A stretch of DNA of 64,000 bases, taken from contig CAVQEG010000001.1 in assembly GCA_963711465.1 (NCBI GenBank), positions 1,426,001 to 1,490,000 of the forward strand, read 5' to 3'. The number at the start of each line of letters is the position of its first letter. Position 1 is the stretch's first letter. A model generated the notes under the pieces. That model was given only the letters and a program-made list of their open reading frames with translations, was not told the origin of the DNA and ran no database searches. This document shows positions 35,201 through 43,026 of the stretch, piece by piece. The translations under genes and the position numbers were made by a program. Origin of the DNA: CAVQEG01 sp963711465 (lineage in GTDB: Bacteria > Bacteroidota > Ignavibacteria > OLB7).

Positions 35201-35444
35201 TCGCGAATCCAATGAACGACACGGTTACTCGATGGTCGCCGGCGGGAATTCCCACGATGATAAAACTCCCGTCGGGTGGTTCAGAAGATGCACCGAATGC
35301 GCGGTCGTCGATCACAACCGTGGCCCCGATCACCGTCGTTCCGTCTGCGTCGACGACGGTGCCCCGAAGCGTTCCGGTTGATTGCGCGTGGGCGGCGTTG
35401 ATGAGCAACGGAACGATGAGTGCGGTGAGTAGCAGTGAGCGCAT
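32202..35444 (-). CDS. TonB-dependent receptor with carboxypeptidase-like domain (paralog 2)
   Basis: A 1080-aa receptor starting at ATG 35444 with GGAGG about 6 nt upstream. Signal peptide MRSLLLTALIVPLLINAAHA; CarboxypepD-regulatory-like domain (LRGTVVDADGTTVIGATVVI, SFIGFATEVSTV); plug (GGVSVRGSRATDVEISVDGA, VASGGDAAVGRTLGGNIAM); barrel and terminal SPRTVTAGLAVHF. Barrel segments such as DITAFYRDIFNQSGVRYVPA, VQDYGNVRGLEVSLER and QRFVATYQSLRRNY are nearly the same as in paralog 1, whereas the plug and the linker before it differ clearly. The diverged plug suggests changed gating or partner rather than changed barrel chemistry. Confidence 0.95.
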   Translation of the reverse strand: MRSLLLTALIVPLLINAAHAQSTGTLRGTVVDADGTTVIGATVVIDDRAFGASSEPPDGSFIIVGIPAGDHRVTVSFIGFATEVSTVTIVSGRIATLVVRLVASDRAGDTVTVHGSRLDNGGESIQSISGERLRRAGDPDVIDAVTRTTSASAQQGGVSVRGSRATDVEISVDGASVIDPQTGGLSSLPSELHPSPSTLAIEAVDVVASGGDAAVGRTLGGNIAMTTRSGDPGHLSGDFRFQAPISILGGWSDPITVHRPGSSVDTTLDPVRSSGSGRMIVDFALGGPVPFVHGLTFFVSGKYDYRRYTNAEYDVYDMSQEYADARRQRALRAWGFALEPMNIGQVPHEESMVRNVLGNFKYELPWRAILVVSAEYGWTSRELGGWDGAYMFDHPVEFARSLSGEVNYGDTLRVNRSLLERDVQQSDENVSVQRITTRYSDELSASTLFEISGSWVRNHTQIGKKDETLSYGVFDSYDIPEITDIDGNGIIDTYEASAGRSPLNEFADPERAPSIQLRNPVTGFYEGARTAGAGRNPFGLVDGTFAVHGNDRLLEERESETVSLTASVETNVTLGSVAAQLRTGGEVNFYTLRRHQNSLPWNSRPFFDIYGYDGATYFGSDSVGRAMAAFLADPYHPVDGAVWLQSRFEYRNVTVQPGVRFDFSDPNSLRAPVERQRVVDVVNGLSQSNDASVKVQVSPRVSVSYPVTDRSRFRVNFAMMFDMPAYNLLYDNAFGSAQRGNQVFGDPDIDPQRVFNYELGFRSEFATATTFDITAFYRDIFNQSGVRYVPAVPGSYVIYDVQDYGNVRGLEVSLERRVTDHIGFNLGYTLQRAMGTASSPGANYATAISGVDPYTGRKQGVPLAEFPLSYDRTHRFNAEVTMAWGTSEGPTIGGVALLENTMLQLRAAYGSGLPYTRFNAKGQQTGEYNGERLPSRLSTDLHVSRRFSLGGLLGASFRRVQLELFADVANLLNLTGPTGVFATTGSPDQNGTSLDRRIGDFVSTAWYGEIDPARPETFAASQYDRYGTRWYNPYADVNLDGVETQSEKYAAYQRFVATYQSLRRNYQSPRTVTAGLAVHF

Positions 35445-35466
35445 CGGAACCTCCGATTGGTGGAAA

Positions 35467-35509
35467 TTCGGATGCGGCGAACCGTCCGGCGTTCGCCGCT
35501 GTATCCGAA
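35467..35509 (-). terminator. Long hairpin between serA and the TonB receptor gene
   Basis: A 43-nt inverted repeat: TTCGGAT (35467-35473) with ATCCGAA (35503-35509), and inside it GCGGCGAAC (35474-35482) with GTTCGCCGC (35491-35499), with a 3-nt bulge. It is 58 nt past the serA stop and 22 nt before the TonB start. On the minus strand it is followed by TTTCC only. It could end the serine operon transcript or structure the receptor's leader. Confidence 0.5.
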
Positions 35510-35566
35510 CCTACACGGGATACGAGCGGCGGTTACCGGAGAGAGATGGTCCAATTGCGCGGGATA

Positions 35567-37177
35567 TTAGGAGGCAGATGGTGAATCGAAATGGAGCGTT
35601 CGAATTCCACTGATCACGCTCAGTCGAGAGAGGTCAACCAGCGCGGCCTCCTTCAGGTCACCGTCAACGCGCATGACGGTTAGGGCAAGTCCGCTTCCTT
35701 CGATTCGGCCGAGCGTGACGTCGGCGATATTTACCTGGTGTTTTGCAAGCGCGTTACTGACCTCGGCGAGAACGCCGGGCCGGTCCTGATTCTCGAACAG
35801 CAGGATCGTACCCACCGGACGGACATCCAGCCAGACGCCGTCGAGCATCACGAGTCGGACCTCACTGGTTCCGAAGACGGTCATTGCGGCCGTACGCTTC
35901 TTGCCGTTTGCGGACGCCTCGGCGATGATGAGCGTGTTGTAGAATGGATGCGGTCCCTCACCGGCGGTTGCGATCGAGACGCCGCTGCGTTCGGCGAGCG
36001 TGGGTGCGTTGATCGGATTGACCGATGAATCCAGCCCGAGTCCGAGCATTCCCGCCAGGCACGATGCACCCAGACCTCGGACGATCTCCGATGCGCGCCT
36101 GCCGTGGGCGGTCATTCGACAGGCGACATCGTGGTTGCCTACCAACTGTCCCAGCAGAGCGCCGAGGCGTTCGGCAGCGCGCATGAACGGAAGTGACGCG
36201 GAATCCAGGGCGCCCTCCAGTTCTGCTGCGTTGACCACTCCGCTTGCACCGTTGCCCTCGAGGAAATCGGCCATCTGTTCGGCAATTGCCACGGCGATCC
36301 GTTCCTGTGCCTCGCGCGTGGATGCGGCGATGTGCGGCGTGGCGACCACGTTCGGATGATCGATCAGCGGTGAGGGAAGCGCAGGAGGTTCGCTCGTGTA
36401 GACGTCGAGTGCCGCCGCCCCCACTTGTCCGCTCCCAAGCCCCTCGAGGAGCGCGTCCTCATCGATGATTCCGCCGCGGGCACAGTTGAGAATCACGACG
36501 CCATCGCGCATACGAGCGATCCGATCGCGATCGATGAGACCGCGGGTCGATTCCAGCAGTGGGATGTGGACGGTGATCACATCTGAATTCTCGATCAGAC
36601 TGTCAAACGTCACCGGCTCGACTCCCATGTCAGCGATTGCCGCATCACTCAGCACGGGATCATGCGCGACGATCCGCATGTCGAATGACACCAGTCGCCG
36701 CGCGACTTCGCGACCGATCCGACCGAGCCCGAGAATTCCGCACTGCTTGCCACGCAACTCGATGCCGGTGAAGGATTTGCGATCCCACTTACCGTCGCGA
36801 AGACTACCGTTGGCAGCGGGAATGTGCCGCACGGCGGCCAGCAGGACGGCGACGGTGTGCTCGGCAACGGAGACGGTGTTGCCGTCGGCGACGTTCATCA
36901 CCACGACGCCCTTCTCGGTGGCCGCGTCGACGTCGATGTTGTCGACACCGGTACCGGCGCGCCCGATTGCGCGCATCCTGCTCATGCGGTCGATCATGCC
37001 GGCATCCACCTGCACCGCGCTGCGAACAATCATTCCGTCCGCCTCCTCGATGAGATCCAGCAGACGTTCGCGCTCGACTCCGACGGCGCGGACGACGGTA
37101 ATTCCCCGCTCCTCGAGCAATCGGTCGCACTTCTGGTTGACTGCGTCGGCAATGAGCACCGTATGCTGCGAATCCAT
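35567..37177 (-). CDS. serA: D-3-phosphoglycerate dehydrogenase
   Basis: SerA oxidises 3-phosphoglycerate to 3-phosphohydroxypyruvate with NAD, the first step of serine synthesis in the cytosol. The 536-aa length fits the long type with an intervening domain and a C-terminal ACT domain. Visible: substrate-binding GRAGTGVDNIDV (72-83), nucleotide loop GILGLGRIG (147-155), catalytic R234 (NCARGG), E263 (YTSEPP) and H282 (TPHIAAS), the intervening domain from about 320 to 450, and an ACT domain (GTILLFENQDRPGVLAEVSN, VNIADVTLGR) that usually senses serine. It begins 3 nt after the stop of the class V aminotransferase gene, so the two form an operon. Confidence 0.97.
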   Translation of the reverse strand: MDSQHTVLIADAVNQKCDRLLEERGITVVRAVGVERERLLDLIEEADGMIVRSAVQVDAGMIDRMSRMRAIGRAGTGVDNIDVDAATEKGVVVMNVADGNTVSVAEHTVAVLLAAVRHIPAANGSLRDGKWDRKSFTGIELRGKQCGILGLGRIGREVARRLVSFDMRIVAHDPVLSDAAIADMGVEPVTFDSLIENSDVITVHIPLLESTRGLIDRDRIARMRDGVVILNCARGGIIDEDALLEGLGSGQVGAAALDVYTSEPPALPSPLIDHPNVVATPHIAASTREAQERIAVAIAEQMADFLEGNGASGVVNAAELEGALDSASLPFMRAAERLGALLGQLVGNHDVACRMTAHGRRASEIVRGLGASCLAGMLGLGLDSSVNPINAPTLAERSGVSIATAGEGPHPFYNTLIIAEASANGKKRTAAMTVFGTSEVRLVMLDGVWLDVRPVGTILLFENQDRPGVLAEVSNALAKHQVNIADVTLGRIEGSGLALTVMRVDGDLKEAALVDLSRLSVISGIRTLHFDSPSAS

Positions 37178-37180
37178 GGC

Positions 37181-38323
37181 TCAGGCGGGTTTGTGGGAGT
37201 ACACATTCGATGCGGCGGCCAGACCGGCCCCCGGTTGATGGCGGTGAGCGACGTCGGTGAGCGCCTGTTCGATCACGTAGAGCGCCGCCATCATGTCGGC
37301 CTCGTCGTAGTACCCCAGGTGCGAGACGCGGAAGATCTTCCCCTTGAGGTGTCCCTGTCCGGCGGCGATGGTCATCCGGTATTTCTCCTTGATCAACTTC
37401 ATGAACTCCTCACCGCGTTCGGGCAGGTGGACGGACGTCACGGCGTTGGAGGGCGGGTCGCCGAAGAGCTTCAGGTCGAGTCCGGCAAGTCCTGCTCGCA
37501 GCCCTGCGGCCAGGCGATCGTGACGCGACCAGACGGCTTCGATTCCCTCCCTTCGAATCATCCGCAGCGCCTCGAGGAGTCCGAGAACGAGGGTCACTGC
37601 CGGCGTCCACGGCGTGTCATCCTTCTGCAGCGACGACCCGGCAGCGGCGAGATCGAAGTAGTACCGCGGGAGCGTCGCCGACTCGGCGGCATGCCACGCG
37701 CGCGCGCTGAGCGCGATGAAGGCGAGCCCCGGCGGAATCATCAGTCCCTTCTGCGAGCCCGTCACCAGAACGTCGACGTCCCACTCGTCGAAGCGCATCT
37801 CGTGGGCGCCGACGGCGGTGATTCCGTCTACGACGACGAGGCCCTCGAATCGCGGTCGGATGCGTTTGACGATTTCGCGGACGTCGGTGAACACGCCTGT
37901 GGAGGTCTCGCTCTGCGTGAGCAGCACCGCCTTTGCCGTCGGCGCGCGCTCGAGCCCCTCGAGCAGCTGATCGGCGCTCGCCGCCGTCCCCCAGTCCACC
38001 GCGACCTCGTGCGCGAGCAGGCCGTAGGCGCGCGCGATCTCGCCCCACCGCTGGCCGAACTTCCCACCGTCGACGAAGACGACCTCATCGCCGGCCGAGA
38101 GCGTGTTGACGATCGCCGCCTCCATTGCGCCCGTACCCGAAGCGGTGAGCGTCATCACCGGCTGCGTGGTCTGGAACACGTAGGCGAGCAGTTCGGAGAC
38201 TTCGTGCAGCGCCGCGCGGAACTCCGGGGTGCGGTGATGGATCATCGGCTGCGCCATGCGGAGCATGACGTGCTCCGGAACGGGGGTGGGTCCGGGAGTG
38301 AACAGGCGTGACTTCATGGTCAT
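37181..38323 (-). CDS. Class V aminotransferase (likely phosphoserine or serine-glyoxylate type)
   Basis: A 380-aa PLP-dependent aminotransferase of fold type I, class V, related to alanine/serine-glyoxylate aminotransferases. The N-terminus has FTPGPTPVPEHVM and MIHHRTPEF; the cofactor pocket has ASGTGAMEAA and VVVDGITAVG; the Schiff-base lysine is K192 in VTGSQKGLM; the substrate-carboxylate arginine is in GKIFRVSHLGY. It is in tight operon with serA (3 nt apart), and no canonical SerC is seen in the window. I infer that it makes phosphoserine from phosphohydroxypyruvate, as proposed for similar enzymes next to serA elsewhere, but glyoxylate transamination is an alternative. ATG 38323 or the in-frame ATG 38317 could both be the start. 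Confidence 0.9.
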   Translation of the reverse strand: MTMKSRLFTPGPTPVPEHVMLRMAQPMIHHRTPEFRAALHEVSELLAYVFQTTQPVMTLTASGTGAMEAAIVNTLSAGDEVVFVDGGKFGQRWGEIARAYGLLAHEVAVDWGTAASADQLLEGLERAPTAKAVLLTQSETSTGVFTDVREIVKRIRPRFEGLVVVDGITAVGAHEMRFDEWDVDVLVTGSQKGLMIPPGLAFIALSARAWHAAESATLPRYYFDLAAAGSSLQKDDTPWTPAVTLVLGLLEALRMIRREGIEAVWSRHDRLAAGLRAGLAGLDLKLFGDPPSNAVTSVHLPERGEEFMKLIKEKYRMTIAAGQGHLKGKIFRVSHLGYYDEADMMAALYVIEQALTDVAHRHQPGAGLAAASNVYSHKPA

Positions 38324-38336
38324 ACGGTTGAGTGAA

Positions 38337-38948
38337 TCACGGTACGGACGGTCGGTCCTCCTCGAGCGCCTCGCCGATGCGTTCGAGCAGCAGGTCCCGA
38401 TTGTGGCGGGTCTGCGCCGAGAACGGCACGATGTCGACCACGGAACGATATGCGGCGGTCAGCTCGGCGACGTGTGCGCGACGCGACTCGGCGAGGGCAG
38501 GCGAAACCTTGTCGTACTTGGTGAGCACGATGAGCACCCGTCGGTCGATCGACTCCAGCCAGTCGAAGAGACTCCTGTCGAGGACGGTCGCCTCGTGGCG
38601 GATATCGCTGAGGGCAAGAACCATGCGAAGCTGTCGGCGCTCGACGAGATACGACTCGATCAATCGCCGCCAGGATTCGCGCTCCTGTTTGGAGACGCGT
38701 GCGTATCCGTAGCCGGGCAGGTCCGCGAAATGGCTCGATCCGTTGATACGGAAGAAGTTGATCTGTCTGGTCTTCCCCGGGGTCGAGCTCGTCTTGGCCA
38801 GACTGCGGCGGTTGACCAGCGAATTGATCAGCGAGGATTTGCCGACGTTCGACCGACCGACGAACGCGACCTCGGGTATCGCGTCGGAGGGAAACTGTTC
38901 CCGTCGTGCGGCGCTGATGACGAACTCGGCGGATTTCACGTTGAACAT
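38337..38948 (-). CDS. engB: Ribosome biogenesis GTPase EngB/YsxC
   Basis: A small TRAFAC GTPase (203 aa from ATG 38948) needed for late 50S assembly. It has G1 GRSNVGKSS (31-39), G2 SSTPGKTRQINFF, G3 DLPGYGYARVS, G4 TKYD and a G5-like FSAQT. The start was placed at MFNVKSAEFV to match the family; the ATG at 38990 would add an unrelated Pro-rich leader. It lies 138 bp downstream of the rplQ stop, beyond the terminator at 39003-39046, and 13 bp ahead of the aminotransferase gene, so engB, the aminotransferase and serA may share transcripts. Confidence 0.96.
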   Translation of the reverse strand: MFNVKSAEFVISAARREQFPSDAIPEVAFVGRSNVGKSSLINSLVNRRSLAKTSSTPGKTRQINFFRINGSSHFADLPGYGYARVSKQERESWRRLIESYLVERRQLRMVLALSDIRHEATVLDRSLFDWLESIDRRVLIVLTKYDKVSPALAESRRAHVAELTAAYRSVVDIVPFSAQTRHNRDLLLERIGEALEEDRPSVP

Positions 38949-39002
38949 GGATTCTTGGCGAGGTGTTCCCGCCGCCGGAGGCGACCGCACGGAGACGGGG
39001 AC

Positions 39003-39046
39003 AAAAACGTGAACGCCTCCCGGCGACTGTGCGCGAGGAGGCGTTC
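39003..39046 (-). terminator. Intrinsic terminator of the ribosomal protein cluster
   Basis: On the minus strand, 40 nt after the rplQ stop, GAACGCCTCC and GGAGGCGTTC (39037-39046 with 39011-39020) form a perfect 10-bp stem around a 16-nt loop, followed within 3 nt by a run of five T (39003-39007). This is the clearest rho-independent terminator in the window. Confidence 0.85.
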
Positions 39047-39086
39047 GTGAAATCTGCTATCGACAAACGGCGGAGTCAGCCGGCGC

Positions 39087-39734
39087 TCACGCCTCGGGCT
39101 TCGTCTCATCCGACGGTTCGTCACCGGACGTCGCGTCATCCGCGGGCTCGTCGGTCGGGGTCTCGGTCGTCGGCACTTCGGCGACGGGCGTTTCCTCGAC
39201 GACGGGCGTTTCCTCGACCTGTGCGCTCTTCTCTTCGGTCGTCTGCTTCTCCTTCTGCTGCTGCTTGGCGCGACTGCGGGCCACGCGTTCGGCTCGCGAG
39301 ACGGTGGAGGTGGAGCGACGTCGGACGGCCGACTGATCCTGCTCGAGGTTGTAGTCGACCAGTTCGATGACTGCCATACGGGCGCCGTCGCCGTGGCGGC
39401 GATCGAGCTTCACCATACGGGTATAGCCACCGGGGCGCTCGGCGACTTTCGGTGCGATCTCGCTGAAGAGTTCACGAACGACCGACGCGTCGTTGACGTC
39501 GCGGGCGACGATTCGGCGCGCATGCACGTTGACGTCGCCGCCGTTGCTTTCGGCGAGGTATGCGCGCTTGGCACGGGTGATCACCGCCTCGGCGAAACGG
39601 CGCGTCTCGCGCGCCTTGGCCTCGGTCGTACGGATCCGCTTATGACGCAACAGCGAGGTGGTCAGCGCGCGAAGCAGCGCCTTGCGATGGCTGGCCGTGC
39701 GCTTGAGTTTGCGTCCTTCTACTCTGTGTCTCAT
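39087..39734 (-). CDS. rplQ: 50S ribosomal protein L17, with acidic C-terminal extension
   Basis: L17 sits at the exit-tunnel side of the 50S subunit. The N-terminal 120 residues are canonical (MRHRVEGRKLKRTASHRKAL, LLRHKRIRTTEAKARETR, GGYTRMVKLDRRHGDGARMA). After about residue 125 there is an extra tail of about 90 residues: first basic (RRRSTSTVSRAERVARSRAK), then a Glu/Thr/Pro-rich repetitive end (EETPVVEETPVAEVPTTETP). Total 215 aa against about 115-130 in most bacteria. ATG 39734 starts the family-typical sequence. It is the last gene of the cluster, 127 bp after rpoA and just before the terminator. Confidence 0.97.
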   Translation of the reverse strand: MRHRVEGRKLKRTASHRKALLRALTTSLLRHKRIRTTEAKARETRRFAEAVITRAKRAYLAESNGGDVNVHARRIVARDVNDASVVRELFSEIAPKVAERPGGYTRMVKLDRRHGDGARMAVIELVDYNLEQDQSAVRRRSTSTVSRAERVARSRAKQQQKEKQTTEEKSAQVEETPVVEETPVAEVPTTETPTDEPADDATSGDEPSDETKPEA

Positions 39735-39860
39735 CGGTCTATCGCAACGAATGCGCGGTACGGCCGGTGGCCGCCCACTTTGAAATTGATGACATCGACT
39801 ATCGGTGCAACCTGGCGCAGCAGGGGAAATCCGCCGGAAGGTCGGCGACCGACGCACGGA

Positions 39861-40883
39861 TCACTTGGTCGCGGCCCCGTCTTCCTTGATATATCGCTCG
39901 ACGTCCATTCCGAAGTTCAGGCCGAAGTCCTCGATGATCGAGGTGAGCTCGGCGAGCGACTTGCGTCCGAAGTTGCGGAACTTCAGCAGCTCACTTTCCT
40001 GGCGCGAGACCAGGTCGGAGATGGTATTGATGTTGGCCGCTTTCAGGCAGTTGTGCGAGCGCACCGAGAGTTCGAGCTCATCGACGGGCGTGAGAAGAAT
40101 TCTGCGGATACGATTGACTTCCGCCTCCTTGGTCTCCTCCTGCTCGGCTTCCTCGGCCTCCTCGGCGTCGAAGTTGAGGAAGAGCTGCACGTGATCACGG
40201 AGGATCTTCGCGGCGGCCGCGAGGGCCTCTTCGGGCGTGATCGAGCCGTCGGTCGTGATCTCGAGCGTGAGCTTTTCGTAATCGGTCTTCTGACCGACAC
40301 GGGTGGGCTCGACGGTGAAGCGGACGTTGAGCACCGGCGTGAAGATCGAGTCGATGGCGATCATTCCGACCGGCTGATCCGGGAGGCGGTTCTCCTCGCT
40401 CGGAACGTAGCCCTTGCCGCGACCGACGCGCAGTTCGACGTTGAACGTGACACCCTCACCGAGCGTCGCGATATGGTGCTCGGGGTTGAGGATCTCGAAG
40501 TCATCGGTCGCATCCTGAATGTGCGCACCGGTGAAATCGGCCTGTCCAGCGACAGTAAGGCTGATTTTGTTGGACTTCTTGTCGACCTGCTTGAGGCGGA
40601 TCTCCTTGAAGTTCAGGACGATCTCGGCCATGTCTTCGGTGACGCCTTCGATCGTCTGGAATTCATGCAGCACACCATCAATACGAACCGCAGTGATGGC
40701 GCTTCCCGGAATCGACGCAAGCAGCACACGACGGAAGGCGTTGCCGATCGTCGTCCCGTAGCCTTCTTCGAGCGGCTGCAGCACGAAGCGTCCAAAGGTG
40801 TCGCTGCGCGTCGCATCCTCGAGCTGCACACGTTCAGGCATTTGCATGAACGAGCTCATCGGCACATTGATTTGCTCTGTCAA
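39861..40883 (-). CDS. rpoA: DNA-directed RNA polymerase subunit alpha (TTG start)
   Basis: RpoA dimerises to nucleate RNA polymerase assembly and contacts UP elements and activators through its C-terminal domain. It has GRFVLQPLEEGYGTTIGNAF with RRVLLASIPG, IDGVLHEFQTIEGVTED, VGRGKGYVPSEEN, VGQKTDYEKLTLEI and the alpha-CTD (LELSVRSHNCLKAANI, FRNFGRKSLAELTSII). The start was set at TTG 40883, 8 codons before ATG 40859, because AGAGG lies 8 nt upstream of the TTG and nothing resembling a Shine-Dalgarno precedes the ATG. That gives 340 aa. It follows rpsD by 43 bp, the usual alpha-operon order. Confidence 0.96.
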   Translation of the reverse strand: MTEQINVPMSSFMQMPERVQLEDATRSDTFGRFVLQPLEEGYGTTIGNAFRRVLLASIPGSAITAVRIDGVLHEFQTIEGVTEDMAEIVLNFKEIRLKQVDKKSNKISLTVAGQADFTGAHIQDATDDFEILNPEHHIATLGEGVTFNVELRVGRGKGYVPSEENRLPDQPVGMIAIDSIFTPVLNVRFTVEPTRVGQKTDYEKLTLEITTDGSITPEEALAAAAKILRDHVQLFLNFDAEEAEEAEQEETKEAEVNRIRRILLTPVDELELSVRSHNCLKAANINTISDLVSRQESELLKFRNFGRKSLAELTSIIEDFGLNFGMDVERYIKEDGAATK

Positions 40884-40926
40884 GGCTTTACCCTCTGTAC
40901 TTGAGTTCTCACCAGGTTCCCGGACA

Positions 40927-41559
40927 CTACTTCGAATACAGTTCGACGACCAACTGCTCGTTGGCGTTGAGCTGAACGTCGGCACGCTCCGGCGCGTTGA
41001 GATAGGTTCCCTTCAGATTCGCCTTGTCGAGCTGCAGCCACGCCGGCATCTGCGTGGTGGTCACGCGCTTGAGCGACTCGTGGATAGCGTCGAGCTTGCG
41101 GCTCTTGGGTCGCACCTGCACCACGTCGCCGGGCTTCATCTGGTAGCTCGGGATGTTGACGCGGCGATTGTTGACCAGGAAGTGACCGTGGAGCACGAGC
41201 TGCCGTCCGGCAGCGCGCGAGCTGGCGAAACCGAGACGGAAGACCGTGTTGTCCAGCCGGCTCTCCAGTAGGTTCACCATGTTTTCACCGGTGACACCAC
41301 GCTGGCGGCTCGCCTTTTCGAAGGTGAGCCGGAACTGCTTTTCGAGCAGGTGGTAGGAACGCTTGATCTTCTGCTTTTCGCGGAGCTGCATGCCGTAGTT
41401 CGACACCTTCGAACGCCGCATGTTGTTGCCGTGCTGTCCCGGCGGGTAGTTGCGCCGCTCCACCGGACACTTCTCGGTGTAGCACTTGGCTCCCTTGAGG
41501 AACAGTTTCTGCCGTTCACGGCGACACAGCTTGCAGACCGCGCCAGTGTAACGAGCCAT
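40927..41559 (-). CDS. rpsD: 30S ribosomal protein S4
   Basis: Primary 16S rRNA binder that organises the 5' domain and, in many bacteria, represses its own operon. At 210 aa it is of the zinc-binding (C+) type: CKLCRRE and CYTEKC provide four cysteines near the N-terminus. The S4 RNA-binding domain is seen in ESRLDNTVFRLGFASSRAAG and QLVLHGHFLVNNRRVNIPSY. It precedes rpoA, as in most alpha operons. Confidence 0.98.
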   Translation of the reverse strand: MARYTGAVCKLCRRERQKLFLKGAKCYTEKCPVERRNYPPGQHGNNMRRSKVSNYGMQLREKQKIKRSYHLLEKQFRLTFEKASRQRGVTGENMVNLLESRLDNTVFRLGFASSRAAGRQLVLHGHFLVNNRRVNIPSYQMKPGDVVQVRPKSRKLDAIHESLKRVTTTQMPAWLQLDKANLKGTYLNAPERADVQLNANEQLVVELYSK

Positions 41560-41684
41560 ACAGATGAGTTGGGATTGATGCGTAACGGAAAAATTCTTCT
41601 CGAGACGGCGAATCGCCAGCGACGGCGAACCGCCGGCGACGGCGACCCGACGCGACGGCTCTCGGACGCGAGAGTGGCGATCGA

Positions 41685-42071
41685 CTAGACGCGACGGCGC
41701 TTTGGAGGACGGCAGCCGTTGTGCGGAAGCGGGGTCATGTCGGTGATCGTGAGGATCTCCAGACCCGACTGCTGCATGGCACGCACGGCCGCCTCACGAC
41801 CGGAGCCCGGCCCTTTGACGAACACATCGACCTTGCGCAGGCCCATGTCGTACGCCTCCTTGGCGGCGTTCTCGGAACACACCTGCGCCGCGTACGGCGT
41901 GTTCTTGCGGGAACCGCGGAAGCCGTTGCGTCCCGCAGAGCTCCAGCTGAGCGTGTTGCCGTACACGTCGGTGATCGTCACCTGGACGTTGTTGAACGTC
42001 GCTTTGATGAACGCCTTGCCGTTGACGTCGGCGGTTACCTTCTTCTTGCGCTTCTGAGTGGGCTTTGCCAT
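41685..42071 (-). CDS. rpsK: 30S ribosomal protein S11
   Basis: A 128-aa platform protein of the 30S subunit that contacts the E-site region. Typical motifs: ATFNNVQVTITDVYGNTLSW, NTPYAAQVCSENAAKEAYDM, KGPGSGREAAVRAMQQSGLE and the basic end PLPHNGCRPPKRRRV. The N-terminus is basic (KPTQKRKKKV). It starts 20 bp after rpsM. Confidence 0.98.
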   Translation of the reverse strand: MAKPTQKRKKKVTADVNGKAFIKATFNNVQVTITDVYGNTLSWSSAGRNGFRGSRKNTPYAAQVCSENAAKEAYDMGLRKVDVFVKGPGSGREAAVRAMQQSGLEILTITDMTPLPHNGCRPPKRRRV

Positions 42072-42091
42072 CTGGGTTCGGATCGTGCTCG

Positions 42092-42472
42092 TTACTTCTT
42101 GCCTGCCTTCTTCTTGCCCGCCACCGTCTTGCGTCGGCCCTTGCGCGTCCGCGCGTTGGTACGCGTGCGCTGGCCGTTGACCGGCAGACCGCGACGATGT
42201 CGCAGCCCGCGGTAACTCTGGATGTCCATGAGGCGCTTGATGTTCATCTGCACCTCGCCGCGCAGCGCTCCCTCCACCCGGTAGTCGTTCTGAATGAGCG
42301 TACGAATGCGGCTGACCTCGTCGTCGCTCAGCTCGCCGACCTTCTTCGACGGCTCAACGTTGGCGCGGTCGAGGATCTCCATCGCGCGCTTCGGACCGAT
42401 GCCGTAGATGTACGTCAGCCCGATGCGCGAATGCTTGTTTCGTGGAAGATCTACTCCTGCAATGCGTGCCAC
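42092..42472 (-). CDS. rpsM: 30S ribosomal protein S13
   Basis: A 126-aa head protein of the 30S subunit that bridges to the 50S and touches tRNA. It opens MARIAGVDLPRNKHSRIGLT, contains YIYGIGPKRAMEIL and YRGLRHRRGLPVNGQRTRTN, and ends in a Lys-rich tail (GKKKAGKK). It follows rpmJ by 82 bp. Confidence 0.98.
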   Translation of the reverse strand: MARIAGVDLPRNKHSRIGLTYIYGIGPKRAMEILDRANVEPSKKVGELSDDEVSRIRTLIQNDYRVEGALRGEVQMNIKRLMDIQSYRGLRHRRGLPVNGQRTRTNARTRKGRRKTVAGKKKAGKK

Positions 42473-42554
42473 TGCGTTCTACCTCTGATTAATGAACTCT
42501 CATCGGAGCGCCCGCCGCCCGGCTCTTCCGGCACTCCGCTGCCGTCGGAGCGCC

Positions 42555-42671
42555 TCAGCCCTGACGCTGCTTGTGCTTCGGATTCTTCTTGCAGATCACG
42601 CGGACAACACCCTTGCGCTTGACGACCTTGCAGTTGTCACACATCTTCTTGACCGATGCTCGCACCTTCAT
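42555..42671 (-). CDS. rpmJ: 50S ribosomal protein L36
   Basis: A 38-aa protein reading MKVRASVKKMCDNCKVVKRK, then VICKKNPKHKQRQG. The zinc ligands C11, C14, C27 and H33 are all present (C+ type). It is found in its usual place between infA and rpsM. Confidence 0.97.
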   Translation of the reverse strand: MKVRASVKKMCDNCKVVKRKGVVRVICKKNPKHKQRQG

Positions 42672-42748
42672 GGCCTGTGCACCTGTGTATGGAATTTGAA
42701 AACGTCGAAAAATCTCAATATACAACGAAGACGAACGCCCGCCGGTCT

Positions 42749-42967
42749 CTACTTGTAGCGATAGGTGATCCGGCCCTTCTGCAGATCGTACGGCGAGAGC
42801 TCCACGGTCACCCGGTCACCCTGCAGGATCTTGATGTAGTGCATCCGCATCTTGCCGGAAATGTGCGCCAGGATCTCATGCCCGTTCTCGAGCTCCACCC
42901 GGAACGTCGCGTTCGGCAACACCTCCCGCACAATGCCATCCACCTTGATCGCCGACTGTTTCGCCAT
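42749..42967 (-). CDS. infA: Translation initiation factor IF-1
   Basis: A 72-aa OB-fold factor that occupies the A site of the 30S subunit during initiation. The sequence MAKQSAIKVDGIVREVLPNA, FRVELENGHEILAHISGKMR and GDRVTVELSPYDLQKGRITY is fully canonical. The start is ATG 42967; an open frame continues upstream to 43132 but is unrelated Arg/Gly-rich sequence. It lies between map and rpmJ. Confidence 0.98.
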   Translation of the reverse strand: MAKQSAIKVDGIVREVLPNATFRVELENGHEILAHISGKMRMHYIKILQGDRVTVELSPYDLQKGRITYRYK

Positions 42968-43026
42968 AACTCCCTGCTGGTCTGTTCGTGCTGTCGATCG
43001 AACGAATCGTCCGCCCGACGGCCGTC

